A stretch of DNA of 64,000 bases, taken from the NCBI GenBank assembly GCA_024742665.1, contig JANSYA010000001.1, positions 1,123,501 to 1,187,500 of the forward strand, in the 5' to 3' direction. How positions within the stretch are numbered: position 1 is the first letter of the stretch; every line of letters begins with the position of its first letter. The DNA is from a bacterium. Lineage in GTDB: Bacteria > Spirochaetota > Leptospiria > Leptospirales > Leptonemataceae. The notes beneath the pieces were generated by a model that saw only the letters and a list, made by a program, of their open reading frames with translations, was not told the DNA's origin and did not search any database. Below are positions 62,977-64,000 of the stretch, in pieces. A program made the translations under genes and the position numbers.

Positions 62977-64000
62977 TCACAAAAGCGCTCGGAAGGCCGC
63001 GTTCAATTCTTCCAGTCGATCGCTCAGACTGGCCGTGCTTTCGTTCGCCGACGAACGAACGGCGATCATTTCCGAGAATGCCGCAAGCGCTCGTGCCGCC
63101 GGTATGGCCCGGTGCTCGGGCGCCGCAAGAAGCTCTGAGATCAGCGGAGAATTCATATTGATTATCAGAGTCTCGAGTTCGGCGTCGTCCAGGCGTGCCG
63201 TGTGCATCTTCGCCAGCCGCAAAGCCGCGCTGGCTATGCGGCGCTTTGTTTCGTCCGATTCGATCAGGCGTTTGAGACGCGCTTCCCGGTTGGGCACAAT
63301 CGCCAGCGGCAGATGCCGCGGCTCAAAGCAGCTGATCAGCAGCTTCCGGTCTTCGCGCCGGAAGAGCGCCATGATGCGAGTGCGTTCTTCCGGCGAAACT
63401 GGAATTTCTGGAAAGATGCGCGTATTGCCGGTTTCAGTGCCCGGCGTCAGTAGTTCTACTTTTTCTGACTGAGCGTAGCGCTGTAGAAAAGCCGTCGTGC
63501 CGTAATAGCGTCCGTCGGCCACCGGGGTTCCGGTGGCTCGCGCGATGATCTCCTCGGCGCCGCCGAAATCGCCGGTCGAAAGGTGCAGGCGGCCGTCTCC
63601 ACGCTGCAGCATTGCGGATACGGTCATCAGACCTTCGCTTGTGTGCAGGCGGAGATGATCTCGTAAGCAGAGAAATAAAACTTCGCCGCTGAGCGCGGAG
63701 CCGATCAGAGCGTCATTGTGCCGATTCAGGATCGACTCCCAGGCCTCGTTTTCCGTGCGCGCGACATGAATCAAGCCCGCGATCAACGACTCCTCAATTT
63801 CCGCTTTTGCCAGAAGGTATTCGCTATCCTGCTGCACGGATTCGCGGCTCGCTGTGGGCGTCAGAGTCTCGGATTCGTAGACGCCACCAACATAGCCCGC
63901 CCAGTAGGGCAGGAGATCCCGTTCATTCTTGCAGACCAGCATGCCGCGCACATATACGGCGAGTTGGCGTCGGTCTTCACTCCCAAAGCTTGCTTCGCCG
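62977..64000 (-). CDS. Hsp90-family (HtpG-like) protein, 3' part
   Basis: The frame is open to the window edge; upstream residues read SFGSEDRRQLAVYVRG before the internal Met. The visible middle-domain segment aligns with HtpG: AVYVRGMLV, NERDLLPYWAGYVGGVYES, TASRESVQQDSEYL (HtpG: NVSREILQ). The remaining ~250 residues are divergent from HtpG and helical. The N-terminal ATPase domain would lie outside the window. The divergent C-terminal part suggests a specialised Hsp90 paralogue rather than housekeeping HtpG. About 341 codons are visible. A TPR-like gene follows. Confidence 0.75.
   Translation of the reverse strand, partial: GEASFGSEDRRQLAVYVRGMLVCKNERDLLPYWAGYVGGVYESETLTPTASRESVQQDSEYLLAKAEIEESLIAGLIHVARTENEAWESILNRHNDALIGSALSGEVLFLCLRDHLRLHTSEGLMTVSAMLQRGDGRLHLSTGDFGGAEEIIARATGTPVADGRYYGTTAFLQRYAQSEKVELLTPGTETGNTRIFPEIPVSPEERTRIMALFRREDRKLLISCFEPRHLPLAIVPNREARLKRLIESDETKRRIASAALRLAKMHTARLDDAELETLIINMNSPLISELLAAPEHRAIPAARALAAFSEMIAVRSSANESTASLSDRLEELNAAFRALL

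Overview
This 64 kb window is densely coding and GC-rich, and comes from a diderm bacterium. The evidence for two membranes is an RND pump, a TonB-ExbB-ExbD system, a TonB-dependent receptor, an outer-membrane barrel protein, MltA and many lipoproteins. The mix of 7TMR-DISM sensor proteins fused to AraC or histidine-kinase outputs, class III adenylate cyclase, FG-GAP and beta-propeller lipoproteins and a GC-rich BioB suggests a member of the Leptospirales (Spirochaetota). That assignment is inference from gene families only; no rRNA gene or other marker is present.

Layout. 1-9.1 kb: the 3' part of an RND efflux gene, an unknown protein, biotin synthase, a NarL-type response regulator with its 7TMR-DISM histidine kinase, a voltage-sensor-like membrane protein and a TetR regulator. 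9.2-27.5 kb: a complete siderophore locus. The minus strand carries a nine-gene overlapping operon: DABA aminotransferase, DABA decarboxylase, IucA-type NIS synthetase, acetyltransferase, IucD-type monooxygenase, IucC-type NIS synthetase, a second acyltransferase, ABC ATPase and ABC permease. It is followed by tonB-exbB-exbD. The plus strand carries an AraC regulator, a PepSY membrane protein and a TonB-dependent siderophore receptor. Gene content and order match the rhizobactin 1021/schizokinen type (rhbABCDEF), so the product is probably a citrate-hydroxamate built on 1,3-diaminopropane. Four Fur-box-like sites sit in front of the three transcription units.

27.6-35.4 kb: lipoproteins, a CAP-ankyrin fusion, a GDSL hydrolase, a ferredoxin-reductase/acyl desaturase pair and a MORN-like exported protein. 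35.5-42 kb: two tandem 7TMR-DISM-AraC paralogues with a small anchored protein, a short unknown gene and MltA. 42.2-46.7 kb: a methyl-accepting protein, a truncated haemoglobin with two small unknown genes, an unusual repeat-filled spacer, and a LytTR response regulator with a histidine kinase. 46.9-55.2 kb: a barrel protein with a poly-acidic leader, glutaminase, an esterase, a TPR protein and three exported proteins.

55.3-64 kb: adenylate cyclase, di-haem cytochrome c peroxidase, D-lactate dehydrogenase, a broken FG-GAP lipoprotein, and a lipoprotein made of exactly seven 44-residue repeats. Next comes a collapsed duplicate of the FG-GAP, cyclase and peroxidase genes (61345-61730), which still shows recognisable pieces of all three in under 400 bp. 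The window ends with a TPR-like protein and the 3' part of an Hsp90-family gene.

The strongest observations are the siderophore locus with its extra acyltransferase, exporter and Fur-like sites; the miniature decayed duplicate; the seven-fold repeat lipoprotein; and the globin cassette. No tRNA, rRNA, CRISPR array or insertion sequence was recognised.
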